A stretch of 64,000 bases of DNA from Actinoalloteichus hymeniacidonis (GCF_014203365.1 NZ_JACHIS010000001.1:4092001-4156000), one strand, 5' to 3'. Shown: positions 35,648 to 45,467, counted from the stretch's first letter. A program made the numbers and translations. Notes: generated by a model from the sequence alone, not told the origin.

Positions 35648-38353
35648 TCAGTGGGCGGCGGAGTCCCAGGAACGCCCGACACCCACCGAGACCTCCAGCG
35701 GCACGTCGAGTTGGTAGGCCGAGCCCATCGTGCGGCGAACCAATTCCTCGACCACGTCTCGCTCGCCCTCGGCGATCTCCAGGACGAGTTCGTCGTGCAC
35801 CTGCAACAGCATCCGCGAACGCAGACCGGACTCAACGAGGCCCTTGTGCACCTCGATCATCGCGACCTTGATGATGTCCGCAGCGCTGCCCTGGATCGGC
35901 GCGTTGAGCGCCATCCGCTCGGCCATCTCCCGCCGCTGCCTGTTGTCACTGGTCAGGTCGGGCAGGTAACGGCGTCGCCCCAACACCGTCTCGGTGTATC
36001 CGTCCTTGCGGGCGCGCTCCACCACGTCGTGCAGGTAGTCGCGCACCGCGCCGAAACGAGCGAAGTAGGCATCCATCTGAGCACGGGACTCCTCGGCGGA
36101 GATCCGCAGCTGTTGCGCCAGACCATACACCGAGAGGCCGTACGCCAAGCCGTAGGACATCGCCTTGACCCGCCTGCGCAGTTCGGCGTCGACCTGGTCC
36201 GCAGCGACGTCGAAGGCCCGCGAGGCCACGTAGGTGTGCAGGTCCTCGCCCTGCCGGAATGCGTCGATCAGGCCTTCGTCACCCGAGAGATGCGCCATGA
36301 TCCGCATCTCGATCTGGCTGTAGTCGGCGGTCATCAGCTCGGCATGCCCGGCACCGACGACGAAGACCTCGCGGATCCGCCTGCCCTCCTCGGTGCGGAT
36401 CGGGATGTTCTGCAGGTTGGGTTCCGTCGAGGAGAGCCTGCCGGTCGCGGCGATGGTCTGGTTGAAGGTGGTGTGAATCCGACCGTCGGCGGCGATGGAC
36501 TTGATCAGGCCGTCGACGGTGCTCTTCAATCTCGTGGCATCGCGATGGGCCAACAGGTGCGCCAGGAACGGATGCTCGGTGGAGGCGAAGAGCGTCTGCA
36601 GCGCCTCGGCGTCGGTGGTGTACCCGGTCTTGGTGCGCTTGGTCTTGGGCATCCCCAGCTCGTCGAACAGCACGACCTGCAGCTGCTTGGGCGAGCCGAG
36701 GTTGATCTCCTTGCCGATCACACCGAAGGCGGCGTCGGCGGCGACCTTGACCTGGGCGGCGAAGTGATCGGCCAAGCCGTGGAGCCGGTCGGCGTCGACC
36801 GCGATCCCGGCTTCCTCCAGCTCGGTGAGCACCCCGAGGACCGGCAGCTCCAGCTCGGTCAGCAGCGAGGAACCGTTGATGCCCGCGAGCTCGCCGTCCA
36901 GGGCATCGGCCAAGAGCGCGATGGCATTGGCGCGCACGATCTCGTCGGTGGCCTGCGCCGCCGCGTCCGCCCGCTCGTCCGCGAGCAACGAGAGTTGACC
37001 GGAGTCCTCCTCGGCCTGCAGCCGCAGTTCTCTGCCGAGATACCGGACGACCAGATCGGCGAGATCGAAGGAACGCTGCCCCGGCCGCACCAGGTAGGCC
37101 GCCAGGGCCGTGTCGCTGGTCAGGCCGGCGAGACGCCATCCGCGCGCACCCAGCACGTGGCGGACGATCTTGGCATCGTGTGCCGCCTTGGGTTGCTGCG
37201 GGTCGGCCAGCCAGGCGGCCAGCGCCTGTTCGTCGTCCTCGGTCAGGTCGACGGTCTGGATGTAGGCGCCCTGTCCTGAGGCGGTGGCCAGGGCCAACCC
37301 CTCCGTGTCGCCCGCGCCGCGCGCCCAGGTTCCCTTCGTCGCCAATCCGATCCGGGTGCCCGCCACGGCGTGCTCACCCAACCAGGCGGCCAGCGCCCCG
37401 GAGGGCAGCAACCCGCCGTGGACGTCGAGCCCCTCCTCGACCTCCGGTTCCGCAGCGCCGAGGGTGGCGAAGAGCCGGTCACGCAACACCCGGAACTCGA
37501 GATCGTCGAACAGCCGGTGCACGGCGTCGCGGTCCCACTGCCGGACCTCCAGGTCCTGCGGGGCCAGCTCCAGCTCCACGGCTCGATCCAGTTCGGTGAG
37601 CCTGCGGTTGAGCAGGACGGCCTCCAACCGCGAGCGAAGGGCCTCGCCCGCCTTGCCTCGGACCTCGTCGACCCGGTCGACCAGGTCCGCAAGCGAGCCG
37701 TACTCGCGGATCCACTTCGCGGCGGTCTTCTCGCCGACCCCGGGGATACCGGGGAGATTGTCGGACGGGTCGCCGCGCAGCGCGGCGTAGTCCGGGTACT
37801 GCACCGGGGTCAGGCCGTACTTCTCCTGGACGGCGTCCGGGGTGAAACGGGTCAGGTCCGAGACGCCCTTGCGCGGGTACAGCACGGTGACGGCCTCGGT
37901 GACCAGCTGCAACGCATCTCGATCGCCGGTGCAGATGGAGACCCGCAAACCCTGCTGGGCGGCCTGGGTGGTCAGCGTCGCGATGATGTCGTCGGCTTCG
38001 AAGCCCTCCTTGGCCAGCACCGGGATGCCGAGGACGGCCAGTACGTCCTGAATGAGGCTGATCTGGCCCTTGAACTCGTCCGGGGTGGCCGACCGGGTCG
38101 CCTTGTACTCGGGGTAGACCTCGCTGCGGAAGGTCTTGCGCGAGACGTCGAAGGCCACCGCGAGGTGCGTCGGGGTCTCGTCGCGCAGCAGGTTGATCAC
38201 CATCGAGGTGAAGCCGTACACCGCGTTGGTGGTCTGCCCGGTCGTGGTCCGGAAGTTCTCCGCAGGTAGTGCGTGGAACGCCCGGTAGGCCAGCGAGTGG
38301 CCGTCGAGCAGCAGGAGGCGGCCGGGTGCGGAGTTACCGTCAGACAGGGACAC
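35648..38353 (-). CDS. polA: DNA polymerase I
   Basis: 901-aa repair and Okazaki-fragment polymerase. The N-terminal 5'-3' exonuclease has DGHSLAYRAFHAL and GFEADDIIATL. The middle 3'-5' exonuclease-like domain lacks the DEDD carboxylates, as in other actinobacterial Pol I. The polymerase domain has motif A DYSQIEMRIMAHLSGD, motif B with K-x6-YG (KAMSYGLAYGLS), and motif C LLQVHDELVLE. The GTG at 38353 gives the usual length; in-frame codons run further upstream but overlap the divergent thioesterase gene and are not conserved. Confidence 0.95.
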   Translation of the reverse strand: MSLSDGNSAPGRLLLLDGHSLAYRAFHALPAENFRTTTGQTTNAVYGFTSMVINLLRDETPTHLAVAFDVSRKTFRSEVYPEYKATRSATPDEFKGQISLIQDVLAVLGIPVLAKEGFEADDIIATLTTQAAQQGLRVSICTGDRDALQLVTEAVTVLYPRKGVSDLTRFTPDAVQEKYGLTPVQYPDYAALRGDPSDNLPGIPGVGEKTAAKWIREYGSLADLVDRVDEVRGKAGEALRSRLEAVLLNRRLTELDRAVELELAPQDLEVRQWDRDAVHRLFDDLEFRVLRDRLFATLGAAEPEVEEGLDVHGGLLPSGALAAWLGEHAVAGTRIGLATKGTWARGAGDTEGLALATASGQGAYIQTVDLTEDDEQALAAWLADPQQPKAAHDAKIVRHVLGARGWRLAGLTSDTALAAYLVRPGQRSFDLADLVVRYLGRELRLQAEEDSGQLSLLADERADAAAQATDEIVRANAIALLADALDGELAGINGSSLLTELELPVLGVLTELEEAGIAVDADRLHGLADHFAAQVKVAADAAFGVIGKEINLGSPKQLQVVLFDELGMPKTKRTKTGYTTDAEALQTLFASTEHPFLAHLLAHRDATRLKSTVDGLIKSIAADGRIHTTFNQTIAATGRLSSTEPNLQNIPIRTEEGRRIREVFVVGAGHAELMTADYSQIEMRIMAHLSGDEGLIDAFRQGEDLHTYVASRAFDVAADQVDAELRRRVKAMSYGLAYGLSVYGLAQQLRISAEESRAQMDAYFARFGAVRDYLHDVVERARKDGYTETVLGRRRYLPDLTSDNRQRREMAERMALNAPIQGSAADIIKVAMIEVHKGLVESGLRSRMLLQVHDELVLEIAEGERDVVEELVRRTMGSAYQLDVPLEVSVGVGRSWDSAAH

Positions 38354-38416
38354 GGCCAGCGAGTCTAGGCTGCGGGTCCGACTGTCTTTCAGTGCGTCAT
38401 TCAGAGGAGACCACGG

Positions 38417-38890
38417 GTGAGTGATTCCAGCCAGACCCGAGAGCCGATCAGTGCTGCCGCAGTTCAGCACGGCTTCATCGGCGAGGGCACCCAGGTACCG
38501 GACGAGCAGCTCACCGCCCGAATGGGCATCGCGATCACCCACTGGGATGCGGATCAGCTGACGGCGACCATGCCGGTGGCGGGCAACCGCCAGCCCTACG
38601 GGCTGCTGCACGGCGGGGCCAATGCCGTGCTCGCGGAGACCCTCGGTTCGATCGCGGCGGCCATGTATGCCGGAGCTCATCGGATCGCCGTGGGCATCGA
38701 GTTGTCCTGTACTCACCACCGGGCGGCCCGCGAGGGCACCGTGACCGGCGTGGCCACCCCGCTGCACCGGGGCCGCAGCACCGCCTCGTACGAGATCGTG
38801 ATCACCGACGAATCCGGGCGGCGGACCTGTACGGCACGGCTGACCTGCATGCTTCGCGATCGCCCACCGGGTGAGCCCGCCGCGTCCTGA
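38417..38890 (+). CDS. PaaI-family hotdog-fold thioesterase
   Basis: 157-aa hotdog protein with the catalytic-type segment YGLLHGGANAVLAETLGS. It hydrolyses acyl- or aryl-CoA thioesters; the substrate is not known. The start GTG 38417 has AGGAG seven bases upstream. It is divergent from polA with only 63 bp between the starts, so the two promoters overlap. Confidence 0.85.
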   Translation: MSDSSQTREPISAAAVQHGFIGEGTQVPDEQLTARMGIAITHWDADQLTATMPVAGNRQPYGLLHGGANAVLAETLGSIAAAMYAGAHRIAVGIELSCTHHRAAREGTVTGVATPLHRGRSTASYEIVITDESGRRTCTARLTCMLRDRPPGEPAAS

Positions 38891-38965
38891 GGCTTCGCGC
38901 CATCGACCGCGCAACCGAGGTACGGCCCCGGCGAGCGGGCGATCGACGAACCTCCTGCACGACCA

Positions 38966-39014
38966 AGGCGGGGCCACCGGCCCGGCTGTCACGCCGAAGC
39001 CGAGGACCCCGCCT
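38966..39014. terminator. Possible bidirectional terminator
   Basis: AGGCGGGG and CCCCGCCT form an 8-bp stem with additional GC pairing inside, between the convergent thioesterase and livF genes. No U-tract. Confidence 0.4.
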
Positions 39015-39024
39015 CGATCACCGC

Positions 39025-39738
39025 CTACGCCACGCCGAGATAGGCGTCCTTCACCGCGGGGTCGGCGAGAAGTTCCCGCCCACCCCCGGATCGGGTGATG
39101 TTGCCGCTCTCCAGCACATAGCCTCGATGGGCCCTGCTGAGCGCCGACTGCGCGTTCTGCTCCACCAGCAACACGGTGGTGCCCTGTTCGTTGATATCGG
39201 TGATGATGCGGAAGATCTGCCGGATGAACTGCGGCGCCAACCCCATCGACGGTTCGTCGAGTAGCAGGAGTCGGGGCCGGGCCATCAGTGCGCGGCCGAT
39301 GGCGACCATCTGCTGCTCACCGCCGGACAGCGTGCCGCCCGGTTGCCCGATGCGTTCCTTGAGCCGGGGGAACAGCTCGTAGACGCGTTCGAAGTCCTCC
39401 TGGATCCCCTTGCGGTCCTTGCGGGTGTAGCACCCCATCTCGAGGTTCTCCAGCACCGTCATGCCGGGGAAGACTCCTCGGCCCTCCGGTGCCTGCGAGA
39501 TGCCCCGCACCACCCGGAGGTCGGCACGGAGTTTGCTGATGTCCTCGCCGTCGAAGGTGATGGAGCCCTTCGACAACGGCAGGAGACCCGACACCGCCCG
39601 CATCGTGGTGGACTTGCCCGCACCGTTGGCACCGATCAGGGTGACGATCTCGCCTTGGTCGACGGTGAGGGAGATACCGGACAGCGCCTGGATCCGCCCG
39701 TAATGCACGGAGACATCGGACAGCTCAAGCAACGTCAT
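39025..39738 (-). CDS. livF: Branched-chain amino acid ABC transporter ATPase LivF
   Basis: 237-aa ABC ATPase with all motifs: Walker A GANGAGKST, signature LSGGEQQM, Walker B LLLLDEPSMGLAP. With LivG it powers uptake of Leu/Ile/Val or related amides through LivHM. It overlaps the end of livG by 14 bp. Last gene of the livKHMGF operon. Confidence 0.93.
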   Translation of the reverse strand: MTLLELSDVSVHYGRIQALSGISLTVDQGEIVTLIGANGAGKSTTMRAVSGLLPLSKGSITFDGEDISKLRADLRVVRGISQAPEGRGVFPGMTVLENLEMGCYTRKDRKGIQEDFERVYELFPRLKERIGQPGGTLSGGEQQMVAIGRALMARPRLLLLDEPSMGLAPQFIRQIFRIITDINEQGTTVLLVEQNAQSALSRAHRGYVLESGNITRSGGGRELLADPAVKDAYLGVA

Positions 39739-40714
39739 CGTCGGGCACCCCCAGATACGCGGCGATCACTGCCGGGTCCTCCCGCACCTGCGCGGGCGAT
39801 CCCTCGGCGATCTTTCCGCCGAACTCGAGCACCACGATGCGATCCGTGACGCCCATGACCAGCTTCATATCGTGCTCGATCAACAGCACGGTGTACCCGT
39901 CGTCCCTGATGCGGCGGATGAGCTCCATGAGCTCCTCCTTCTCCGCCGGGTTGAAGCCCGCGGCGGGCTCGTCCAGGCAGAGCAGCTTCGGCTCGGTGGC
40001 CAGGGCGCGGGCGATCTCCAGCCTGCGCTGGTAGCCGTAGGGCAGGTTCCGCGCCTTGTCGGCGGCGCGGTCGGCGATGCCCACGAACTCCAGCAACGCC
40101 ATGGCCCGCTCGATGCCCTCCTTCTCCTCGCGACGGTGCCGAGGCAGCCGCAGCAGAGCCCCGACGACACCGGTGCGGTGCCGGGCATCGGTGCCGACCA
40201 TGACGTTCTCCAGCGCCGTCATCTCCGAGAAGAGCCGGATGTTCTGGAACGTCCTGGCGATACCGCGCCGGGTGATCTCGAAACGCTTGAGCTTGCCCAG
40301 CGGCTTGCCCTCGAGAAGCACCTGGCCCTCGGTCGGCCGGTAGACACCGGTCATGGCGTTGAAGCAGGTGGTCTTGCCTGCACCGTTGGGGCCGATCAAA
40401 CCCAGGATCTCGCCTCGGCGGATGCTGAAGGAGACCGAGTTCAACGCGGTGAGCCCGCCGAAGCGCATCGTGAGGTCACGCAGTTCCAGCAGGGTGTCCC
40501 CCACCTCGACGGCGATCTCTCGATCGGGCGCGACGACCTCGGCCACCTCGGCCTCGTGTTCGGCCCGTTCCTTCTCCGTCATCCCGGCGACCTCGGCGAC
40601 GAGGCCACCCTCGACCGGCTCGTTGGCCTCGGCCGTCGAGTCCGAAGGCTCGGTGCCCGTGGTCGGCGAGACCTCGTTCTCCGGTCCGTCCGGCGGTGTG
40701 TTCTGACTGCTCAC
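39725..40714 (-). CDS. livG: Branched-chain amino acid ABC transporter ATPase LivG
   Basis: 329-aa ATPase: Walker [10 protein letters not shown], Walker [14 protein letters not shown], and the LivG-specific long C-terminus. The usual signature is replaced by [15 protein letters not shown], as in other LivG proteins. It carries about 75 extra acidic N-terminal residues ([20 protein letters not shown] and a [13 protein letters not shown] helix) not found in typical LivG; their role is unknown. The start overlaps the livM stop. Confidence 0.93.
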   Translation of the reverse strand: MSSQNTPPDGPENEVSPTTGTEPSDSTAEANEPVEGGLVAEVAGMTEKERAEHEAEVAEVVAPDREIAVEVGDTLLELRDLTMRFGGLTALNSVSFSIRRGEILGLIGPNGAGKTTCFNAMTGVYRPTEGQVLLEGKPLGKLKRFEITRRGIARTFQNIRLFSEMTALENVMVGTDARHRTGVVGALLRLPRHRREEKEGIERAMALLEFVGIADRAADKARNLPYGYQRRLEIARALATEPKLLCLDEPAAGFNPAEKEELMELIRRIRDDGYTVLLIEHDMKLVMGVTDRIVVLEFGGKIAEGSPAQVREDPAVIAAYLGVPDDDVA

Positions 40715-41856
40715 GCGTTCACCCCCTTGCCCGAGTCCTGCATGGGACTCTCGGTGGCGACCGGTTCGGAACGCCCGAGCAGCTTGCGATACGCCTGTCT
40801 GCCGTAGGCGAGCAATCGCTGCCTGGCACCGAGGAGACCCTGCGGACGGAAGATCATCAACACGATCAGCGCGAGACCGAAGATGAGGTATCGGTACTCG
40901 CTGATCACCTGGAATCGGTCTGGGATGTAGGAGATCACCAGGGCGCCCAGGATGACGCCGACCTTGTTACCGGAACCGCCGAGCACCACTGCGGCCAGGA
41001 AGAGCACCGAGGTGATGACGTCGAACCGCTGGTTGTTGACGAAGGCCGCCTGACCCGCGTACAGGACACCGGAGAGTCCACCGATCGCGGCACCGATCAC
41101 GAACGACCAGATCTTGAACCGGAACGTGGCCACGCCCATGATCTCGGCGGCGTCCTCGTCCTCCCGGATCGCGACCCAGGCGCGGCCGACCCGGCTGCGC
41201 TCCAGATTGCCCACCAGGATGAGCACCACGATGATCGCGGTGACCGTCAGCCAGTACCACGGAGCCCCATCGGTCTGGACGAAGATCGGCGACCCGTCGG
41301 CGTAGGTTCCCGGCGGGCCGCCGACCGACTGGAAGCCCTGGTTGCCGCGAAGCTGCGGGATGTTGTCCGCCAGCAGCCGGACGATCTCACCGAAGCCCAG
41401 CGTCACGATGGCCAGATAGTCGCCGCGTAGTCGCAGTGTCGGTGTACCGAGGATGACACCCGAGATCATCGTGACGGCCATCGCGATCGGCACCACGGCC
41501 AGCCACGGGTAATCCCCGTACAGCACCGAGTCCGGGCTGGTGAGGACTGCGGCGACATAGGCGCCGATGGCGAAGAATCCGACGTAGCCGAGGTCGAGGA
41601 GACCGGCTTGGCCGACGACGACGTTGAGGCCGATCGCCAACAGCGCCATGCGCGCCGCGTTGAAGAGCGCGATCTCGTAGTTGGTTCCCGGCTCCGTGGA
41701 CAGCGGGAAGAAGTTCAGCAGTGGCAGCAGGTAGACGACCGCCACCAGCGGGATCAACAGGCCCCACTGTTGGAATCGGCTCAGCCCGTTCCACCAGGTG
41801 CGAATCCTCGTTCCGAAGGGCTCGCGAGCGGTGCTGGAGGTCTGCGTTGCACTCAT
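40711..41856 (-). CDS. livM: Branched-chain amino acid ABC transporter permease LivM
   Basis: 381-aa permease with about ten membrane helices and the family block LNVVVGQAGLLDLGYVGFFAIGAY. It pairs with LivH. It contains the cytoplasmic EAA-like loop (RSRVGRAWVAIREDEDAAEIMGV region) that contacts the ATPases. Both ends overlap neighbouring genes by four bases. Confidence 0.94.
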   Translation of the reverse strand: MSATQTSSTAREPFGTRIRTWWNGLSRFQQWGLLIPLVAVVYLLPLLNFFPLSTEPGTNYEIALFNAARMALLAIGLNVVVGQAGLLDLGYVGFFAIGAYVAAVLTSPDSVLYGDYPWLAVVPIAMAVTMISGVILGTPTLRLRGDYLAIVTLGFGEIVRLLADNIPQLRGNQGFQSVGGPPGTYADGSPIFVQTDGAPWYWLTVTAIIVVLILVGNLERSRVGRAWVAIREDEDAAEIMGVATFRFKIWSFVIGAAIGGLSGVLYAGQAAFVNNQRFDVITSVLFLAAVVLGGSGNKVGVILGALVISYIPDRFQVISEYRYLIFGLALIVLMIFRPQGLLGARQRLLAYGRQAYRKLLGRSEPVATESPMQDSGKGVNA

Positions 41857-42881
41857 ACCCGTGCCTTCCCGAGAGACTCGCCCAGAATGCCGGTGGGCCG
41901 GAACATCAGGATGGCGATGAGCAGCACGAAGGCGACGATGTCACGCCACTCGCCACCGAACAGGGACTGCCCGTAGTTCTCCGCGATACCGAGGATCAGG
42001 CCACCCAGCAACGCGCCTCGCAGGTTGCCGATACCACCGAGCACCGCGGCGGTGAACGCCTTGATGCCCAGCAGGAAGCCACCGTTGTACAGCACGCCCT
42101 GCGGGATCTGCATGATGTAGAACAGCGCCGCCGCACCCGCGAGCACACCACCGACGATGAACGTCAACATGATGACGCGCTCTCGGTTGACACCCATCAA
42201 CGTGGCGGTGTCCGGGTCCTGGGCCACGGCACGGATTCCCCGGCCGAGCCGGGTGCGGTTGATGAAGATGTCCGCGACGAGCATCAGCACCAGCGAGGCC
42301 AGGAAGATGGTGAGCTGGATGTTGGTCACCCTGGCGCCGAAGAACTCGAACACCGGCTCCGGACGCAACAGGCGGATCGCTCGCTCGGCGTTGGCTCCGC
42401 GCCACAGCAGGAACAGCTGCTGGATGGTGAACGAGGCACCGACCGCGGTGATGAGGAAGACCAGTCGCGGCGCCTTCTTCTTCCGCAAGGGTCGATAGGC
42501 CACCCGCTCCAGGGTCAACGCGAGCAGGCCGGAGGCGATCATGGCGACCACACCCGCTAAGAGCAGGTTCACCACGATCTCGATCATCGGGATGTCCAGG
42601 GTGGGACCCGGCCGGAACCCGAGGGCGGTGAAAGTGAAGTACGCGGCGAAGGCGCCGACGATGAAGACCTCGGAGTGCGCGAAGTTGATCAGCTTCAACA
42701 CACCGTAGACGAGGGTGTATCCGATCGCCACCAGGGCGTAGATGCTGCCGTAGGACAGGCCGTCCACGGTGTTGGCCCAGAACCGGTCGATGAAGAGCCC
42801 GACGTCGAAACCGATCCAGGACTCACCTTGGGCGAGGACCTGCGCAGAAAGAGACTGATTCAATGATCGACTCGTTTCCAT
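41853..42881 (-). CDS. livH: Branched-chain amino acid ABC transporter permease LivH
   Basis: 342-aa permease. The GLSYGSIYALVAIGYTLVYGVLKLINFAHSE region is diagnostic, and the EAA loop is RTRLGRGIRAVAQDPDTATLMGV. A hairpin lies between this gene and livK upstream. Start ATG 42881; no strong ribosome site is visible. Confidence 0.94.
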   Translation of the reverse strand: METSRSLNQSLSAQVLAQGESWIGFDVGLFIDRFWANTVDGLSYGSIYALVAIGYTLVYGVLKLINFAHSEVFIVGAFAAYFTFTALGFRPGPTLDIPMIEIVVNLLLAGVVAMIASGLLALTLERVAYRPLRKKKAPRLVFLITAVGASFTIQQLFLLWRGANAERAIRLLRPEPVFEFFGARVTNIQLTIFLASLVLMLVADIFINRTRLGRGIRAVAQDPDTATLMGVNRERVIMLTFIVGGVLAGAAALFYIMQIPQGVLYNGGFLLGIKAFTAAVLGGIGNLRGALLGGLILGIAENYGQSLFGGEWRDIVAFVLLIAILMFRPTGILGESLGKARV

Positions 42882-42892
42882 ACAAGAGCGCC

Positions 42893-42934
42893 GAGGCGCG
42901 GTCGGCGGCGCTCGCCGTCGCCAAACCGCGCCTC
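42893..42934 (-). terminator. Hairpin between livK and livH (possible attenuator)
   Basis: GAGGCGCGGT and its exact complement form a 10-bp stem with a 22-nt loop in the 79-bp livK-livH spacer. It lacks a U-tract. It may stabilise the livK message or lower downstream expression, giving excess binding protein. Confidence 0.5.
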
Positions 42935-42960
42935 AGCGGTGATAACCCGAAGAACCGGCG

Positions 42961-44172
42961 TCAGCCGATCTGCTCGCCCTGAACGATCTCGCCGCCCTCG
43001 ACGCGGTACGACCAGACCGGGGTGTCGGTCAGCTCGCCCGTCTCGTCCCACTGGAAGTTCTTGGTCAGGCCCTGGCCGTTGTACTCGCGCACGTAATCCA
43101 GGACCTCCTCCCGAGTGGACAGACCCTGGTCGAGCGCGGTCAGCAGGATGGTGGCGGCGTCGTACCCCTCCGGGGAGTAGGTCGACGGCTCCGCGCCCGC
43201 AAGCTCCTCGAAGGCACTGGTGAAGTCGGTGAAACCACCGGAGGGAACACACGGGCAGGTGAAGTAGACACCCTCGGCGGCGTCACCGGCGTTGATCACG
43301 AACTCGTTGTCCCGCACGCCGTCGGGCGCGACGAGGTCGACCTCGAGACCGGTGTCGTAGAGCTGCTGCGCGAAGGGCGCGGCCTCCTGGTAGTAACCGG
43401 CGAAGAAGATGGCGTCGGGCTCGGTGGCCTCGATGCTGCCGATCACGGCGGAGAACTCGACCTGCTGGGTGCGGATCTCCTCGTTGCAGGTGACCGCGTC
43501 GCCGAGTGCCGAGGCGACCTCCTCGGCGAGCCCCATGCCGTACGCGGAGTCGTCCTGCACGATGCAGACGCTCTCGGCACCGAGGTTCTCGCTGATGAAG
43601 CTGGCTGCCGCAGGCCCCTGCACCGAGTCGTTCCCGAGGGCGCGGAAGAAGGTGTCCCAGCCGTTGGTGCTCAGGTCCGGGCGGGTGGCCGATGGGCTGA
43701 GGGCGACCAGTCCGGCCGAGGCGAAGGAGTCGCCGACCGCTGCGGATTCACCCGAGAACGGCAGTCCGACAACGCCGAGGACCGACTCGTTGTTGATGGC
43801 CTCGGTCACCACACCGGGCGCCCGGTCCGGCGTGCCCTCCGTGTCGTACTCGAGAAGCTCGACCTGACAGTTCTCGTTCGCGTCGTTGTGCTCCTGAACC
43901 GCGAGACGCACGCCGTTGAGGATGTTGAGTCCGAGCGCTGCGTTCTGACCCGCGATCGTGCCGATATAGGCGATCGCGACGTCCTCACACTCGCCGGACC
44001 CGTCGCCTGCCGGCAGCACCACATTCTCGGGAACACCGGGCGAATCGGCGGACGCGCCGCCGTCGCCGCTTGGGCCCGCGCTGTCATCCTCGGTGTTCTG
44101 CGCGCACCCCGCGACCGTCAGCGACAGGACCGCCGCTAACGCCAGGGTCCGTACGAGTCGTGTCTGGGACAC
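42961..44172 (-). CDS. livK: Branched-chain amino acid ABC transporter substrate-binding lipoprotein
   Basis: 403-aa periplasmic-binding-protein type 1 lipoprotein. The signal peptide ends in the lipobox LTVAGC, followed by a Gly/Ser/Asp-rich linker. The receptor domain has VAIAYIGTIAGQNAALGLNI and the Leu/Ile/Val-binding-protein block VVGLPFSGESAAVGDSFASAG. The GTG at 44172 has GGAGG five bases upstream, better than ATG 44184, which overlaps that site. The nearest upstream gene is the co-directional pdtaR. Confidence 0.92.
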   Translation of the reverse strand: MSQTRLVRTLALAAVLSLTVAGCAQNTEDDSAGPSGDGGASADSPGVPENVVLPAGDGSGECEDVAIAYIGTIAGQNAALGLNILNGVRLAVQEHNDANENCQVELLEYDTEGTPDRAPGVVTEAINNESVLGVVGLPFSGESAAVGDSFASAGLVALSPSATRPDLSTNGWDTFFRALGNDSVQGPAAASFISENLGAESVCIVQDDSAYGMGLAEEVASALGDAVTCNEEIRTQQVEFSAVIGSIEATEPDAIFFAGYYQEAAPFAQQLYDTGLEVDLVAPDGVRDNEFVINAGDAAEGVYFTCPCVPSGGFTDFTSAFEELAGAEPSTYSPEGYDAATILLTALDQGLSTREEVLDYVREYNGQGLTKNFQWDETGELTDTPVWSYRVEGGEIVQGEQIG

Positions 44173-44391
44173 CCATACCTCCATTTGGCCTACCCATGCT
44201 TTTCAGCGACCACCGCGCTCACTCGGTGCTGGGTTGGGGAGGAAGGTAGCGCCAATCGGGTGTATTGGACAGCGTCGGATTGTTGCCGTTTCCACATCGT
44301 GACGCAGCGCAAAGAGTCACCTGATCAGGTGGATCAGTCATATGTTTCCGACAAATGGCGGTTGCCAAACGACGCTGTTACGAACCGATTC

Positions 44392-45021
44392 TCAGTCCAG
44401 GGTATCGACGACCGCCGCGGCCACAGCCTTCATCGTGGTACGCCGGTCCATCGCCGTGCGCTGAATCCACCGGAAGGCCTCCGGCTCGCTCAGCGACTGG
44501 TTCTTCATCAGGATGCCCTTGGCCCGCTCGATGAGCTTGCGAGTCTCGAGCCGCTCCTGGAGGTCTGCGACCTCGCCCTCCAAGGCGCGCAGCTCGGAGA
44601 AACGCGACATCGCCAGCTCGACGGCCGGGATCAGGTCCCGCTTGGCGAAGGGCTTCACGAGGTAGGCCATCGCGCCGGCGTCCCGCGCCCGCTCGACCAG
44701 GTCGCGCTGGCTGAAGGCGGTCAGGATGACCACGGGAGCAATACGGTCTCCCGCGATCCGCGATGCGGCCTCGATCCCATCGACCTTCGGCATCTTGACA
44801 TCGAGAATCACGAGATCCGGGCGCAAGCGCGAGGCGAGATTCACGGCTTCCTCGCCGTCGGCGGCCTCGCCTGCGACCTCATAACCTTCCTCGCGAAGCA
44901 TCTCGACCAGGTCTAGGCGGATCAACGCCTCGTCCTCGGCCACGACCACTCTGCGGGGCGCAGACGGCGTGGCTTCGGTTGGCTGGGCCGTCGATCGGGC
45001 CTCGGCAGCCGGCTCGGTCAC
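44392..45021 (-). CDS. pdtaR: ANTAR-domain response regulator (PdtaR)
   Basis: 209-aa two-component regulator. The receiver domain (RRVVVAEDEALIRLDLVEML, phospho-acceptor Asp in LVILDVKMP, Thr in VILTAFS, Lys in YLVKPF) is followed by an ANTAR RNA-binding domain (ETRKLIERAKGILMKNQSLS). In mycobacteria (Rv1626) it is phosphorylated by PdtaS and acts as an antiterminator on stem-loop pairs in target mRNAs. Its kinase is not in this window. The GTG at 45021 has GGAGG six bases upstream. Confidence 0.92.
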   Translation of the reverse strand: MTEPAAEARSTAQPTEATPSAPRRVVVAEDEALIRLDLVEMLREEGYEVAGEAADGEEAVNLASRLRPDLVILDVKMPKVDGIEAASRIAGDRIAPVVILTAFSQRDLVERARDAGAMAYLVKPFAKRDLIPAVELAMSRFSELRALEGEVADLQERLETRKLIERAKGILMKNQSLSEPEAFRWIQRTAMDRRTTMKAVAAAVVDTLD

Positions 45022-45374
45022 CGGGGTCCTCCAGGGGTATGACAACGGATGGGCGGACCATCATGGTGGGCATGGCTCGACGTCCGAGCTTAGCGCCCGA
45101 CGACCGCCTTCGGTGTATCACGCTCACCACATGCCTGTCTCACCCGAAACGCGGGCGCGATCAGTGCGTTCCCGGTCCCCCACGCCGGTCCGAGCCGCCC
45201 GCCCGCGCTGCGCCCGCAGGACGAGCAAGGGCCTGGAGGGTTTCCGGGGTTCCACGAGTTGCCCGGGCAGGCCGAAGCGGTCTCCCGAGGGCGGGATCAT
45301 TGCTGTTCAGACCTATTTCGGGCACCGGTTGCAACGCTGTGGATCGCATTGGATAGAGTCTCGGATCAGCGCCA
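45022..45374. other. 353-bp gap upstream of pdtaR and the tRNA
   Basis: No convincing gene. A possible tRNA promoter is TTGCAA at 45,329 and TAGAGT at 45,354 (19-bp spacer), about 15 bp before the mature tRNA end. The pdtaR promoter should lie on the other strand. Confidence 0.4.
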
Positions 45375-45451
45375 GCCCCCGTAGCCCAATCGGCAGAGGC
45401 AGCGGACTCAAAATCCGTCCAGTGTCAGTTCGAGTCTGACCGGGGGCACCA
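45375..45451 (+). tRNA. tRNA with anticodon CAA (Leu by anticodon), class I shape; integration site
   Basis: Complete cloverleaf: acceptor GCCCCCG/CGGGGGC, D-arm GCC/GGC, anticodon stem GCGGA/TCCGT with loop CTCAAAA, a five-base variable loop CCAGT, T-arm GTCAG/CTGAC with TTCGAGT, and an encoded ACCA end. The anticodon CAA reads UUG (Leu). Bacterial tRNA-Leu normally has a long variable arm, which is absent here, so the charging identity is uncertain. The 3' half belongs to the 63-bp att repeat, so integration keeps the gene whole. Confidence 0.85.
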
Positions 45452-45467
45452 CCGCTGACCAGCGGTT
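45405..45467 (+). repeat. attL core (63-bp direct repeat)
   Basis: Identical to 60,135-60,197. It runs from the anticodon stem of the tRNA through its 3' end and the ACCGCT-GACC-AGCGGT hairpin that follows. It marks the left border of the integrated element; the integrase gene begins 68 bp inside. Confidence 0.95.
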
